Positions 12,501 to 22,853 of a DNA stretch of 62,000 bases are shown one piece after another. Both the position numbers and the translations under genes were made by a program. The stretch's first letter is position 1, and each line of letters opens with the position of its first letter. Under the pieces are notes generated by a model that did not search any database, was not told the DNA's origin, and saw only the letters and a program-made list of their open reading frames with translations. Source of the stretch: Lingula anatina (Eukaryota > Brachiopoda > Lingulata > Lingulida > Lingulidae); NCBI RefSeq assembly GCF_001039355.2, contig NW_019775946.1:27553-89552 (forward strand), written 5' to 3'.

Positions 12501-15500
12501 TGTGGTCCCCAGTAAACTGGCAGCCTTCTGGGCTGAGGCTGGCTTGGCAAAGTGGTGCCGGTTGTTTACACCTATAACACAGAGATATAGTATTCAATAA
12601 ACCACCGTGTCTAAACATTTATGCAGGGGCGTAACCAGGCATACGCACGGATGCACTGTGCGTACAATTTTTTGAGCCAACCATGATATCATTCTCCATA
12701 AATTCAGTGTATTTTTATATAATTTATAATCGTACCTGGGAATTTTCAAAATCTGTGCGTACAATTTTAAAAGGTCTGGTTACGCCCCTGTTTATGTACA
12801 ACAGGCAATACTATAAAGAAGTGTTAGTAGCATGAAGTTAAGCTACCATGGATGACTGTTGAGTTATCAAATTGTGAAGGTAGGTATTTTTTTATCTACT
12901 TAATAAAAGATAACTTTATTCCTTTGCCATGAATCATTTGTGCATAAAAAAAGTTTAACTAATGTCTTCTATCTTTGTTGTAATCCTCAGTATGGATAGT
13001 TTACCTTTCATAGCCCCAGCCACTCCCAGGTGGTATATGGCAGCTAGCACACTGAAGATGGCTTTGGACTCAGCCTCACTAAATGCCAGAATGTGCATGG
13101 CCTGGAGAATCTTTGCCCAGTGCTGTGTGGCTTTCTGCTGGTCTTCAGTCTGCAGGGTAGGTAGAATTGGGATAATATTTAGACTCAAAAGAAGTCTTAT
13201 GTAACCAAGATAGCAATTTCTAACATTAAGTGATTAGTCACACACGAAAAAGGTTGGAAACTAAACAAATCCGTCTTTTCTTGTAAACAAAACTTGATAA
13301 AATGCACATTAGAAGTTTAATGTAAAAGTACTAAAACCAATCTCTAATAAGGCAAAACTAAAAAGTTATTTTTGTGCTGGAATGCAATTTTGTTACCTAC
13401 CCTCTGCAGTGGAGTCATGAAAATGTTGTATTCCTCAAGGTTCTGGAGATGAAGTTCACTCCTAAAACACAACACAAAACAAACCATAAAATATATAGCG
13501 CACTGTCATGTCTAAAACAACATCAGTCTGACATTAACATTTTATACTGAGTCTGTGCAAGGATACATTTTCAAAAAGGAGTGGGAATGGGGGGAGGGAC
13601 AGAGGGAGGAGAGAGAATGAATGGTATGAATTATCCTGTCTTGTCTTGTTGACCCACCTTAACATCCCATCCACCCCAGCAATCATCTGGTAGAAGATGT
13701 GGAAGGTTGGCTCTCCTTCTGGTCTTCTCACAACACGAGAGCGTTCTGGCAGCAAAACCTGGAAATTGTAAAACTGCATATAACCTCAACAACACTTTGC
13801 AAAACCTTTTAAATTTATACTGCTATTATTGTACTTGCTTGCTAACTCAGAAAAAAACATACAGACACAGAAAAATAAAATGGTAATAGTATTTTCTTTA
13901 TTTGTTAGGTCATCTTTGTGTCCACTTACCTGTATAGAGGCTGCTGCTACCTGGCCAGACACATCAAAGTCCAGAGAGGTCATCTGTGAGTAGCGTGTGG
14001 CATTAGTGTTCATGATAGTTTTACTGTTACCAAATCCCTCTAGCAGGATGGAGGCCGCATTGATTTTGTCCACTAAAATGATATAATTTTTGCTACTTCA
14101 AACCTTACAGGTAACAAAACTATACTGGACATCATGATTGATTTATCATACATATACATTTATGTCAAAATTGCCACTTTACAACTAAATTTAACAATAC
14201 TCCCTGAAATCATTCTACTTACCTGTACTAAGCTTACCTATATATCCTGAAAAAAATTGTTTCCAAAAAGTGACATAATTATTTCAAATCATTACTCATC
14301 TTTGTCCTGCTTACCTGTGACTACATTATTGATGCTGCCTGCGGCTGTCACTAAATAGTGTAGCACATGCTTAGCATTGGTGGTCTTCCCACTGCCACTC
14401 CTCCCCACAAATACAATCGACTGGTCAATGCCCGTCGTCTGCATCTTGCGATACGCAATCTGAGCCGATGCATACACATGTGGAGGCATGTCTTCCTGTT
14501 TACAACCTCGGAACATCTGAATAACCTGAAGACACACAGAGTAAACTTGTCATAAGGTGTGAGAACTATTTAGTTGGACAGAATCCCATGACAGAGCATG
14601 AAGTAAATTAAAAAGACTGAAGTGAAATCTATCTATTGTTAACATCTCAAGTTTAATGTTGTAAAAATCTTAAGTTGTTCACATAATAATGCTAATTTTT
14701 GTAATATCTTTACAGAAACAAGGCAGCAAAGCTGTCAAATGTACAGACAAAAAACAGAAAATAAAGATGCAAAAAAGGTCATTTTGTCAATTTTGATGCA
14801 ATAATAAATAATGCTTATAATAGCACTGTCAGTCAACACTGAATTTTACTCTTGCACAACAGGTAACATGGTCAATAACAGGAGCAGACCCAGAGATATT
14901 TTCTGACAGTATTACAAAGTATCTATGTTGATCCATCCTCCATTTTGATGGTCTTCCAACAGAAAAAAATAGATACCAGTCAATGTAAACTTAATAACCT
15001 GACTGTCTTCCGGAAGACCCAGAAGATGGTCTCAATCCACCCCTTCAATAAGATTACAGTTTCAGGACCATGAGAGTTCAAATTCACATTATGAAAGTCT
15101 CAATATTTGAAAAATGATGACAGTGCATAAAATAATATTACATAATATTTAAAGACATAAAAAACAATACAACTGCTTATGTAGAAATACAGAAAATGTG
15201 CAGAGCCCCAGGCAGATGAGAGTTACAAATGCAAGTGTTTGAGAAAAAATTATAAAGGAAAACAACAAAACTAGAAAAGCACTTTGAGAGTGCAGACCTC
15301 TGCCAAGGCAGCAATTGTTGATTATTATTGATAATTGATTGATTATTGATCCGGACCACCACCAAAAATTAATCATTGTCCTCTTTGGCCCACTTCCGAC
15401 AGTTCCTGAAAATTTCTGCAAAATTGGTCCATAACTTTTTGTGTTATGTGGATGACAGACAAACAGGGGTGAAAATATAACCCCCTTGGCAGAGCTTGAG

Positions 15501-18500
15501 GTAAATATAATTCCAATGAAGATGCTATTCAAACTTTTAATCTTCCAGTTNTGTGCAAGACAAGCCTTTCCCAACCAAACACTCAGACAGTCAATATATC
15601 ATATTTATGGGTTTTATTTACTCTCTGCAGACAACATGGTAGCAACTTGGTAGCAACCTGCTACAAGGTCAAACTGCCAGCAGCATAGAAACAAAAATAT
15701 TTTGTGGCAAAGAAATAAGTTGTATTTACTAATACAGCTATGCACAAGGTGCCCCTTATCCACAATACACATTATGCATTAACAGTAAACTGCCACCAAC
15801 CTAATCCTCTACAAAGCCACTTCAGGTATTGTGATATGAAAATAAATGATGTAATAACTTACTGCACTTATGGTACATTAGCCTCATATCAGTGTTACCA
15901 GACAACCCAGCTCCAATGTGTTCTTAGGTGCAGCCAGAGCCTAAGCCAGCTCAGGCAGAAGTCAACTATCAATATTTATACCAACCTCTGCACTGATACC
16001 CTTTCACTTTGCTTTGCACTACTGACCCTGGGGTATTGTGGCTTGTGACCCCGGGGTATTGTGGCTTGTGACCCTGAGGTACTGTAGCTTGTGACCCTGC
16101 CACCCTGGGGTTTTCAAATAACAAAACCTGGTTGTTTGCATAGCATGGGCAAAATAACTTTGAATGACTGAGCACCTAGGACAATTTTTCACAAATTCAA
16201 TGATGCCTATAATTTCATAGGTAAATGGATAGTGAAAATTAACGCACCCTTGTTTATAGTGCAATCTGTTGTAATTTGTTTTTAAAGCAAACAGTGTTCA
16301 CAGTTCATTGGCTAGGTTTAACACAAAGCCAACATAATGGGCCCCACAGCAACTGTGACTTCTCCACATACAAGCTGTAATTTGGGTTTCATTTCTTAAA
16401 AAATTCCATGAGATCAATTTAATAGTAATTAATCATTTAATGCATCACTTTCACCCGAGGTTCACATTTTAAATTTTTCTATCCCCCACATAATGTATGC
16501 CACCCTCTGTGTAATTGGTGTACATAAAAATGACTGCCACAAGTCTGTGGTTACACAGGGCAGAGAGAGACATCAAACAGATTAATAGATACCCAAGTAA
16601 CAGTTGGAACATCTGTTTGTCTTAAAGAAGTAAAATATAAGGGAGGCTGCAGTCTTATTATTTGCTGGTGGCTGATAATCACTCATTTGAAAAGATTTTT
16701 TTAGAAAGGAGGGGGAACTGAATTTACCCAAGTTTTTAAACAATAAACTGAAAGCAAGAAACCCTTTGATAGATTATTGGTGGGTATATCATAAGCAGAG
16801 CCTGACATGGGGGTGGGGTGGGGGTGGAGAAAGGCTTTTGTGCCCAATCATTCTTTATAAAAATCCCAAGTCTGCCAATGCACATATGGCAGGAAAGATG
16901 TTACCATGTTCCCATTGGAAATGTAGCATAAGTTACAGACACTGTGTGCCACCCTGAAAGGTGAGCAGTCTGGCGAATTAAGAGCAACTTAAAACACGGT
17001 GGATCAACTCAATGGGAAATGTCTTATGTAAACTCTCTCCTTGACTCACAGGGCACCAGGTGGTACAGTTTTGTTGCACACCAAGAGTTCAAGGAAGGCT
17101 ACCTAGTTTGCAACTTCATAACTCTCACCACCTCTACCAAAACATTACGCTGCAGTCTGCAGCATCCACAGAGGTTGTAGAACACCTTTAACCAGGAAGA
17201 TGTTCCACAACAGGGCGGGGCATCACCTGGGAAACCTGATCTCCCATTAACAGTCCACAGCAAAAATGCGCACAGGGCCCCCATTAATGTAGCATGCTGG
17301 ATAGCACAAAGTACCAGTAAAGAAAGATGGAAATCCATGTTCAGGGCATTGATGAACAACCTGGACCAGTAAAGCAACATATCTATCAGTCACTGGTACA
17401 ATATGGGAGGGTCATCCTGTTACACCTGTGTTTGCTGTGAGTGAGGTAAGCTGTATCAAGTGCAGGGCCCCCAGGGCCAGGGAACCAGTTAACTTGGACT
17501 GTAAACTAATGTGTTACAGTACTTGCACAAAAAAAGGAGACCAATAACCAAAAGGTATATTCAGAGCCTCACACTAGAGGTCATTAAATTTGTCAAATTG
17601 TTGATGTTCAGCAGTATAACGTTTGTGTATTGCAGAGGACACATTCTGTATAGACCTATAAATCCTGGCAAACTGACATTTGATGGGACATAAAATGGAC
17701 ATGGATATCTCATGTTTAATACAGGAACATTGTTCCTTGTTCACAGTGATTGTCTGGAGCACATTTATGCTGTATTTACAATCTCCAGCCTTTCTTCATC
17801 AAAAGCCAGCGGGGCAACGGCATCATTTCTAAAATTCTGTTCAAAGATTCTCTTCGGACAGAAAAATGTTCACAGAAATAGCCAGGGAAATATTTGTGAA
17901 TAACTAGTGAAAACAGCCTCTCTGTGGTCCTGGTGGATGGTAATCTACACCTGAGCTCAATATGTTCATACATGGAGAAAGATGCAAAAATAAACATCAT
18001 GGACACATAAACAACCCGATACTGTAAAATATTTAGATATGTGTTGCAGTAAACTGATGCAGAAACCTATGAAAAACACCCTCCATCTTTCTGAGGTAAA
18101 CATCAATATTGTGATCTTTTACATAAATAAATAAATAAATCTTGGAAGAAATAAACAAGCCATGCGCACCAAGCATACATTTTTTCAATGTTACTGAATA
18201 TTAAAGGATAATTATGCACAATATAACATACTGTGAGTGAATCTCCCATGCAGCAAATTAATACAGGCATGAAGAAATTTAGGGAGGGGGTCAACATAGC
18301 ACCCATTTGTCAAAAAGCCATGTCTAACACTGATATCACCAAGCGCTTTTTTTTTTGGTTGGGTGACAGGTACAAATACCATTTTAAAATAAGCTGCTAG
18401 GCTGCCACATTCCTAGTATGCATCACTTCTTTTATTTAATGTATGACAAAAACCTGCACTGATCAAAACCATTGTACAATGAGTATGTTGACAAAGCTAG

Positions 18501-21500
18501 AAGTTCATTCCTATATCTACAGTATCAACACAGCTTTGGGGCTTCTGGTACCATAATTTGTGACAGATATGAAAGTATCAGTTGACAGGCTTTCACCTTT
18601 CTTTCTGAAGGGGCAAAAATCAGCCATGATATGTCATATGATATGACTTATTATATCCATACACACACATGTACACAGGAAAGAAAGGGAATGTGGTATA
18701 TGCACACCACCCATTAGCAGGTATCATATCTAGAAAACTGTCATAATGAGTGTTAGTCAATGTTATGGAGAGAGGGATAAGGAAATTAATAGCAAAAAGA
18801 TGTCTTGGAGCACGCTCGAAAGATAAGGGCAAATTTATGAGCTAATGAGATACAAAGTGAGTATGGTTTTGACAAGAGATTTGCTGGTGAGTGACAGTGA
18901 GGAAGCACCATGACCTTAGGCACTCTCCCCCCCCCCCCCCAAGATGCTTTCTGCCTTTGAAAGAAGAGATAATGAGACCTCTAACTGATCCTCCTTCTGA
19001 AATCATACCTTCAAAAGTTACATTCTTTGATAAAATCTATTTCTTCACAACTACTGTACAGCCCCAAATAACAGACATCACTTCTACAAGTTCACGGGTA
19101 TTCAATATAAAGAAAGAGCTGCATCAAAATATCCTTAAGCCAAATGTGAAATATTTCAGTCAGAAAGGTGAAAACATATCATGACACAAGGACTTAGGTG
19201 TGTTAAAGGACGGCACTTTAAGACTGTACCCCTTACAAATGTAAAACATGATACAAAACCTAGCACATTTATTGCATGGACAAAATGAATCTAAAATGAC
19301 ACTTGAAAACAGTAATGACCAAAATTTTTAATGAGTCTAATTCCTGATCCAAAGCATTTTGTTGGGCAACTAATTTGTATGCAAGACTTAGCTCGAGTCA
19401 AAACTGTTTGAACTATAAGACACACATGTCATATTTTAATGCCACACCTTACCATGTTTACACTTTTCACTGTAAAATAAGTAAATTTAAAAAAGATGAA
19501 ATCTGCTTGGCAAGTATTTTTCTTCTGTTGAACATTTTCAGAAATATGCCATAGTTTGTTTTTTTCTTTTCTTTTTTTTTTTTATACTTTAGAAAAAGTT
19601 TCAGTTTGCTGTGGAAAAAAAATTGCATTTTCACCCAAAAAATACAACAGGCCACTTTGCTTCTCCAGGCCCCCTGTTAAATGATAGGGTCATGCACCTA
19701 TCAACCAAAGACACTTGTTTGTAAGCAGCCTGCTGACCACCAAAATAACCAGTGATCAACCCTAGTCACTTGGTCAAGTGGTCATCCCTAGCTGCATACC
19801 AAGTTTCCTCCATCCAGGCATCAGCATGCTAACTCTAAGGAGTGAGCACCACAAGGTCAGCGGCAAGGATCAGCACCTACTATGTATACCAAAGTGGTAA
19901 TTAATACATTCTTCAACACAGTATCAACAACCTGTGTGGACTGCTAGATACTAACAGCTGGTTAGGCTGATACATGAACATGTAATGGGAACTTTTGGTG
20001 GAACAGAAATACATTTTCTTTTTGGGATTCATAAACGTCATTCCAATAGCATTTCTGTAGCCGATAAAAAAACTTCAAAGCTTGTTCCCTTGCTAATTGA
20101 ATACAGACTTCTTAGGCACAACATGTACAGCGATTCCAATACCATACACTGAGGTTATGACATTTTCCTAAAACTGCCTTTTTCATACAAGGGCAAACAT
20201 CAATGAATATCAATAAACCCTGATATATGGCTATATAATGGGCCATGACAACTAACAGTGTCATACAAAAACCAGGAACCAGGTGCATCTGTGTATTTTA
20301 TGACAATCAATATTCCCAGTATGCAAATTATCCTGCTCATCAGGCAATTAATCCCTTTGTCTACCTCTTATTCAATCATTATCAGTGATTAAATACCAAG
20401 ATGGCCCCTAAGAGATTATCTTTATGGGGGAATAATACAAAGACTTGGAAGAGCCAGGTGCTAGAATGGTATTCATGACACACATACAAGATGAAATCAA
20501 TGCATCAGAATCTTTGATGCAGATTTTCAATTATGTTTGATGGAAGTCTGGTTTTAAAATCATGTATGACTCATAGAACACTGGGAGGGAGCATATCATT
20601 GAAAGCCAGAAATACAGCTAAACTAATGCATGAAGGAGACAAATTACATCCAGGTCTAGTCTTTTGACTTGTAAACAGAGAACTAGCATCCTCTTCACTT
20701 AGAAACCACAGAGAGACTGCCAGCACTGGGCGATTACTCAGTAGCTTATCTGTCAAATCTAGAAGCACTTCCAACCACAGTGTCATAGCTTTAACAAAGA
20801 ATACACTGCTACAAAAGTGTTGTGACTGCATATTACATATTTCTATTCTGTAAACATGTTGCAGAAACATTTATGTTCTTGGAAATTTAAAATAAATAAA
20901 ATTTGAACAATTTCTAATTGCCAAAACAACAATTCAAATAAGTGTGCTAAATCTATCCCCCTGTCCTCATACTTAAATTTACCAAGTTTACTGTGACAAT
21001 GAGTTAGATAACAATCAACAAAAGATATGTTGCTGATGATAAAATGAATATTACGGACACCCATCATCATCACTGTAAGCCAGCACTTATATCAAGGACT
21101 GCTTTGTGGTTAAGAATCAAATTCATAATTACAACCCTCCCGAGTAAATTATTCACAAAATCAATAATATGAAGCACGCTTATGTCAGAGCTGCCACTTT
21201 TAGATATATATGGGCTCTGCAGACTGCTTTCCTATTACAGTCCCAGACGCAGGAAATAAAAGACAAACATTTCACAGAAAAAAAGCACAAGAAATTGAAC
21301 ACAGACCAGTGCTCTGACTACTGGAAAACTGGGCCTGTTAATTTAGCTGTATGTTTAGCTGAAGCAGCAGGCAGTGTGGAAAGTCATTAGGATCTGGTGT
21401 CTACACAGTTGGCAAACGACTGCAGCAAGGGAACTGAAAACTTGTCCCCTGTTTTACTGAAAATAAAGCTTATTTCACCTCAACAATAAATGTATCAGAC

Positions 21501-22853
21501 AGTATAGATAAGGTACAGTACAGAACTGTCTGAAGACTAGACACTGCAATCTTTCATCACTGTATACTATGCGTGTATATGGCAACACTGTTTCAATCTT
21601 CAAACCAGACACAAACCTGTCTATGGACCTCAGCACCTCATAACCCGTGCATGTTACAAAGCAATCAAGCCAGGAATGTCTTCAGTAAACCAATCAAAAA
21701 CTGTAGTACTTACTGTGGTTTTCTTATACCGCACACTCCCACTCCTCTGCAGACTGCCAGCTTTCACATTCTTGTCCCCGAGGTTGACATCCACTCCATC
21801 AAGCCCTGATCTCCGGCTCAGCTCGCTCAGCTCAGGGATGGGCTGCACATGGAGCACCACGGCATCTCCTGACTTCTTGATCATATCAATTATCTCCTCT
21901 CGACTGGCATCCTCCACATTTACTCCATTCACTTGCACCAGGCGGTCCCCGGGGAGTAAACCTGTGTGGGCATGTTTCCCCCCTGGCTCGGCAAAGATGA
22001 CATTTTTCTTCAGGGGTGTTCCAGGGTCCCCAAACCCCCTGAGTAGCATGGTCCCGCGCCGCAGGGTGAAACCAAAGTCTCCAGCGGGCTGTCTTTTGAG
22101 CACCACCTCCCTCACACGTGGTGGCTTAGGGGGACTCAGGGCGGGAAGTCTCAAGTCAATATCATAAGACTTCTCCCTGCTGTTGATCTGTGGCTCCTCC
22201 TGGATAGTTGGAGGAATGGCGGAGTCCACCTCGTCATGGTGTCTGCCTTTTGGAAGAGCAGCTGCAGCCAGGTTGCAATTTTCATAAGTTGGTTCGATTT
22301 TTTCCTCGGTCACCCCTTTCTTTGGCAACTGCCCTGACATTTGCAGATTATATATAGTGTTGGAAGTCACAGTTAGAGAGTCGTCTGGTTTACCAGTGAC
22401 ACCGTGATTTGGGATTTCTGGCCCATAGCTGGATTTTCCTTTCAGGATACCCTTTGCTGGCTTATGTGGAACTTTTGGTGGAATTTTTGGGTGTTTCTTT
22501 GGGGGTTCTCCATTTCTTGGACTAATTCCTCCTGCATCTTTTTCAGTGAAACTCGACCTGCCAGCCGAGCTAAGACTGGAGTTGCTGTCACTTGTTCCCT
22601 GTGGGGACTCCCTCTCTTTCATTGGGGCACCCCTATGGCTCTCCTCTTGAGCATGTTTTGAGGACCTTTTATCACTTGTCCTACGAAATAATCCTTTCTT
22701 TACATCTTCTAGTCTTTCTAATTCCTCTTGGGTCATTGGTTCTTTTTCTTTTTCATGTTTCTTTTTCAGTTCCTTCTTTTCTTTTTTCTCCCTCTTTTTT
22801 CTTTCCTTCTCTTCCTTGTCTTTCTCCTTGTCTTTCTTGCGGAAACTAAACAT
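411..22853 (-). CDS. MYO18A: Class XVIII unconventional myosin (PDZ-containing MYO18A type), 3' part beyond the window
   Basis: Multi-exon gene whose translated exons match class XVIII myosin throughout: Lys/Glu-rich N-terminus, PDZ domain, motor with unusual nucleotide-binding loops ([22 protein letters not shown]), IQ motif and lever/tail start. Coding exons seen, 5' to 3': 22853-21714; [gap, exons not found]; 14525-14315; 14072-13930; 13758-13658; 13461-13401; 13149-13005; 12571-12436; 12139-12020; 11642-11450; 11064-10975; 10574-10430; 10112-10092 (microexon, uncertain); 8921-8756; 8295-8112; 7845-7635; 7378-7278; 6732-6667; 1173-1045; 554-411. Every junction from 14525 to 411 keeps frame (789 codons). 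The family lacks significant actin-activated ATPase and works as a Golgi-actin linker and stress-fibre scaffold. The coiled-coil tail and stop codon lie left of base 1. Vertebrates have two paralogues; the short Lys/Glu-rich N-terminus followed by PDZ is the MYO18A arrangement. Confidence 0.95.
1045..1173 (-). CDS. MYO18A: Myosin XVIII exon: end of converter and IQ motif
   Basis: 43 codons, phase 0 both ends, acceptor TTTCAG|GTGTTC and donor TACAG|GTAGGA. It encodes [16 protein letters not shown] (the universal K/Q-V-F-F-R-x-G-x-L-A-x-L-E-x-x-R-D junction) and then an IQ motif, [16 protein letters not shown], expected to bind a calmodulin-like light chain. Confidence 0.95.
6093..6646. mobile_element. 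MITE copy 1 with TTAA-type target site, interrupted by a second element
   Basis: Terminal inverted repeats AGGGATAACAACTGTT at the left and AACAGTTGTTATCCCT at the right. Flanked by TTAA (6089-6092) and TCAA (6647-6650), i.e. a TTAA duplication with one change, which suggests a piggyBac-type non-autonomous element. It shares its interior (e.g. ATCACGTGACCTCCAT, GGATTCATTAACCATT) with copy 2 at 22979-23315. The extra length is a nested insertion at 6324-6539. It ends 20 nt from a myosin splice donor. Confidence 0.8.
6324..6539. mobile_element. Second MITE nested inside MITE copy 1
   Basis: 216 bp absent from the homologous position of copy 2. Subterminal inverted repeats: TTCCCACAGATTTAGATCGA on the left and TCGATCTAAAAATCTGTGGG on the right (a 2-nt indel apart). 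The bases TAA flank both sides (6321-6323 and 6540-6542), consistent with a 3-bp target duplication as made by PIF/Harbinger transposases. Non-coding. Confidence 0.7.
6667..7845 (-). CDS. MYO18A: Myosin XVIII motor C-terminal exons (SH1 helix and converter region)
   Basis: Exon 7845-7635 encodes [20 protein letters not shown] and further on [25 protein letters not shown]. Exon 7378-7278 encodes [34 protein letters not shown]. Exon 6732-6667 encodes [30 protein letters not shown] replaces the usual HFVRCIKPN; R-G-S-x-x-L-E-A-x-R-I-x-R-Q-G-x-P is the standard converter signature. A transposon-derived element starts 20 nt past the donor of the last exon (after 6667). Confidence 0.93.
8112..8921 (-). 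CDS. MYO18A: Myosin XVIII motor, two exons after loop 2
   Basis: Exon 8921-8756 encodes [40 protein letters not shown] and [16 protein letters not shown]-x-Y-N-x-T-G-W-L is the class XVIII version of V-x-Y-x-x-x-x-F-L/W-x-x-K-N. Exon 8295-8112 encodes [40 protein letters not shown] and [13 protein letters not shown]. Phases: 1 in, 2 between, 0 out. The Ser/Arg-rich [13 protein letters not shown] stretch matches MYO18A's LRRATSMRK position. Confidence 0.93.
10092..10112 (-). CDS. MYO18A: Candidate 21-nt microexon in myosin XVIII loop 2
   Basis: Between the exons 10574-10430 and 8921-8756 lies a 21-nt segment with an acceptor TGTTTACACAG and a strong donor CTG|GTAAGTTTG. Inserted, it adds seven residues (RKKRRTS, with the flanking codon halves) and keeps frame. 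Skipping it also keeps frame, because 21 is divisible by three and the flanking phases match. The inserted residues are strongly basic and fall at loop 2, which contacts actin in myosins. Use is inferred from splice signals only; it may be alternative. Confidence 0.5.
10430..11064 (-). CDS. MYO18A: Myosin XVIII motor, two exons leading into actin-binding loop 2
   Basis: Exon 11064-10975 (30 codons, phase 0 both ends) encodes [20 protein letters not shown] and [10 protein letters not shown]. Exon 10574-10430 starts [40 protein letters not shown], and ends HHGEGQEKR in phase 1 at [20 protein letters not shown] is the relay/lower-50K motif, shared with MYO18A as RGLLWLLEEE. The acceptor of the first exon lies inside a local tandem duplication (see repeats). 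Confidence 0.93.
10783..10884. repeat. Two-copy tandem repeat, unit about 51 bp
   Basis: CACTATTGCGGTAACTTAA, then ATTGGTGAACCATTCATTAA, then AACATTTTTT occur twice in a row with few differences. Intronic in the myosin gene. Confidence 0.85.
11058..11390. repeat. Imperfect tandem duplication spanning a splice acceptor
   Basis: Copy A (about 11058-11215) and copy B (about 11250-11390) share TTCCTGTAAA-CATAAGG, CATTCAGTAAA, GGTTAGA-ATAA-TGGCATATT and TAAGTACAA-GAAATGACA. Copy A contains the acceptor of the myosin exon ending at 11064; copy B contains a matching, presumably unused acceptor-like TTTTACAG near 11256. Confidence 0.75.
11450..11642 (-). CDS. MYO18A: Myosin XVIII motor exon with switch II (DTPGF)
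   Basis: Acceptor TTCCAG|GTCCCTG, donor CTCAA|GTAAGTG, phase 2 to phase 0. The translation includes [15 protein letters not shown], the switch II position; conventional myosins have DIAGFE. It continues with [20 protein letters not shown] and FHDNTF, the conserved myosin stretch F-E-x-L-C-x-N-Y-x-x-E-x-L-Q. The DTPGF form is the class XVIII version and fits a motor without normal hydrolysis. Confidence 0.95.
12020..12571 (-). CDS. MYO18A: Myosin XVIII motor, two exons; the second uses a GC donor
   Basis: Exon 12571-12436 encodes [20 protein letters not shown], then [18 protein letters not shown], leaving in phase 2 at TTCAG|GTGAGG. Exon 12139-12020 encodes [20 protein letters not shown] and [16 protein letters not shown]. 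Its 3' boundary must fall at AACAG|GCATGT to join the switch II exon in frame. The nearest GT four bases further on would break the frame, so this is best read as a GC-AG intron. The helix A-L-x-x-L-x-x-x-x-x-G-L-Y-x-E-x-F-x-x-V-V-S-L-I-N is conserved in myosin motors. Confidence 0.9.
12624..12790. mobile_element. Short hAT-like MITE in a myosin intron
   Basis: 167 bp beginning CAGGGGCGTAACCAG and ending CTGGTTACGCCCCTG, a perfect 15-bp terminal inverted repeat. Directly flanked on both sides by TTTATG (12618-12623, 12791-12796). CAGGGG...CCCCTG ends are typical of hAT elements, although hAT duplications are usually 8 bp. An internal direct repeat GTGCGTACAATTTT occurs twice. Confidence 0.8.
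13005..13758 (-). CDS. MYO18A: Myosin XVIII motor, three exons after switch I
   Basis: Three exons: 13758-13658 ([20 protein letters not shown], then [14 protein letters not shown], leaving in phase 2); 13461-13401 ([20 protein letters not shown], leaving in phase 0); 13149-13005 ([20 protein letters not shown] through [15 protein letters not shown], leaving in phase 1). [16 protein letters not shown] corresponds to the S-R-V-x-x-x-x-x-E-R-N-F-H-I-F-Y element of myosin motors and AAIYHLG to the (L)xAILHLGN helix. All acceptors and donors are GT-AG and the phases close. Confidence 0.93.
13930..14072 (-). CDS. MYO18A: Myosin XVIII motor exon with switch I region
   Basis: Acceptor TTTTAG|TGGACAAA (14072), donor ATACAG|GTAAGTGG (after 13930), phase 1 to phase 0. 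It encodes [20 protein letters not shown] and then NATRYSQ in the switch I position, where ATP-hydrolysing myosins carry NxNSSRFGK. The loss of the SSR core is typical of class XVIII. It ends with [16 protein letters not shown]. Confidence 0.93.
14315..14525 (-). CDS. MYO18A: Myosin XVIII motor exon carrying the P-loop
   Basis: Acceptor TCTTCAG|GTTATTCAG at 14525, donor CACAG|GTAAGC after 14315; enters in phase 0 and leaves in phase 1. The translation starts [20 protein letters not shown] and carries the P-loop [10 protein letters not shown]. Conventional myosins have GESGAGKT, so Glu is replaced by Arg and Ala by Ser, in line with the divergent loop of class XVIII. The preceding motor residues (SH3-like subdomain) should lie in an upstream exon that I could not find. 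Confidence 0.95.
15262..15510. mobile_element. Dispersed repeat resembling a conserved SINE/LINE 3' tail
   Basis: Contains the string GAGAGTGCAGACCTCTGCCA, then GATCCGGACCACCACCAAAA, CCATAACTTTTTGTGTTATG, ACAGACAAACAGGGGTGAAA and CCCCCTTGGCAGAGCTTGAG. This series of phrases recurs in interspersed repeats of many fish and marine invertebrates; I recognise it but cannot name the family with certainty. A 141-codon minus-strand frame across it is incidental. Confidence 0.6.
16023..16098. repeat. Three-copy tandem repeat, unit 23 bp
   Basis: The unit CCTGGGGTATTGTGGCTTGT plus GAC is repeated about three times (variants CCCGGGG and CCTGAGGTACTGTAG), followed by a partial copy. Minisatellite in the unexplained myosin interval. 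Confidence 0.85.
18928..18941. repeat. Poly-C tract
   Basis: Homopolymer run of about 14 C. A similar C-rich run (CCCCCCCCCCTCCCCCC followed by AAAAAA) lies at about 2406-2447. Confidence 0.9.

Larger units (their letters stand above)
14526..21713 (-). other. 7.2-kb myosin XVIII interval; expected exon(s) not found
   Basis: In a MYO18A protein about 100-130 residues lie between the end of the PDZ exon and the P-loop exon (linker and SH3-like motor start). I looked on the minus strand for the expected motifs (W-L-V-H-x-x-G-F, L-N-E-S-S-V-L-H, L-L-H-T-Y-A-G) and found none. The stretch holds a dispersed repeat (about 15262-15510), the single N at 15551, a 23-bp tandem repeat at 16023, poly-C at 18928 and otherwise AT-rich sequence without convincing coding potential. 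Confidence 0.5.

Noticed and set aside
15149-15574. 141-codon minus-strand frame
   Set aside because: It runs through a dispersed repeat and the N; the translation reflects the repeat, not a gene.
17099-17380. 93-codon minus-strand frame considered as the missing myosin exon
   Set aside because: None of the expected class XVIII motifs (LVHxxGF, LNESSVL, LLHTYAG) and no suitable splice pair.
19681-19960. Possible tRNA-derived SINE (GTCAGCGGCAAGGATCAGCACC)
   Set aside because: No clear A and B boxes at the right spacing and no second copy in the window.
21676-22167. 163-codon plus-strand frame
   Set aside because: Antisense shadow of the PDZ-encoding myosin exon; the composition follows the codons of the real strand.
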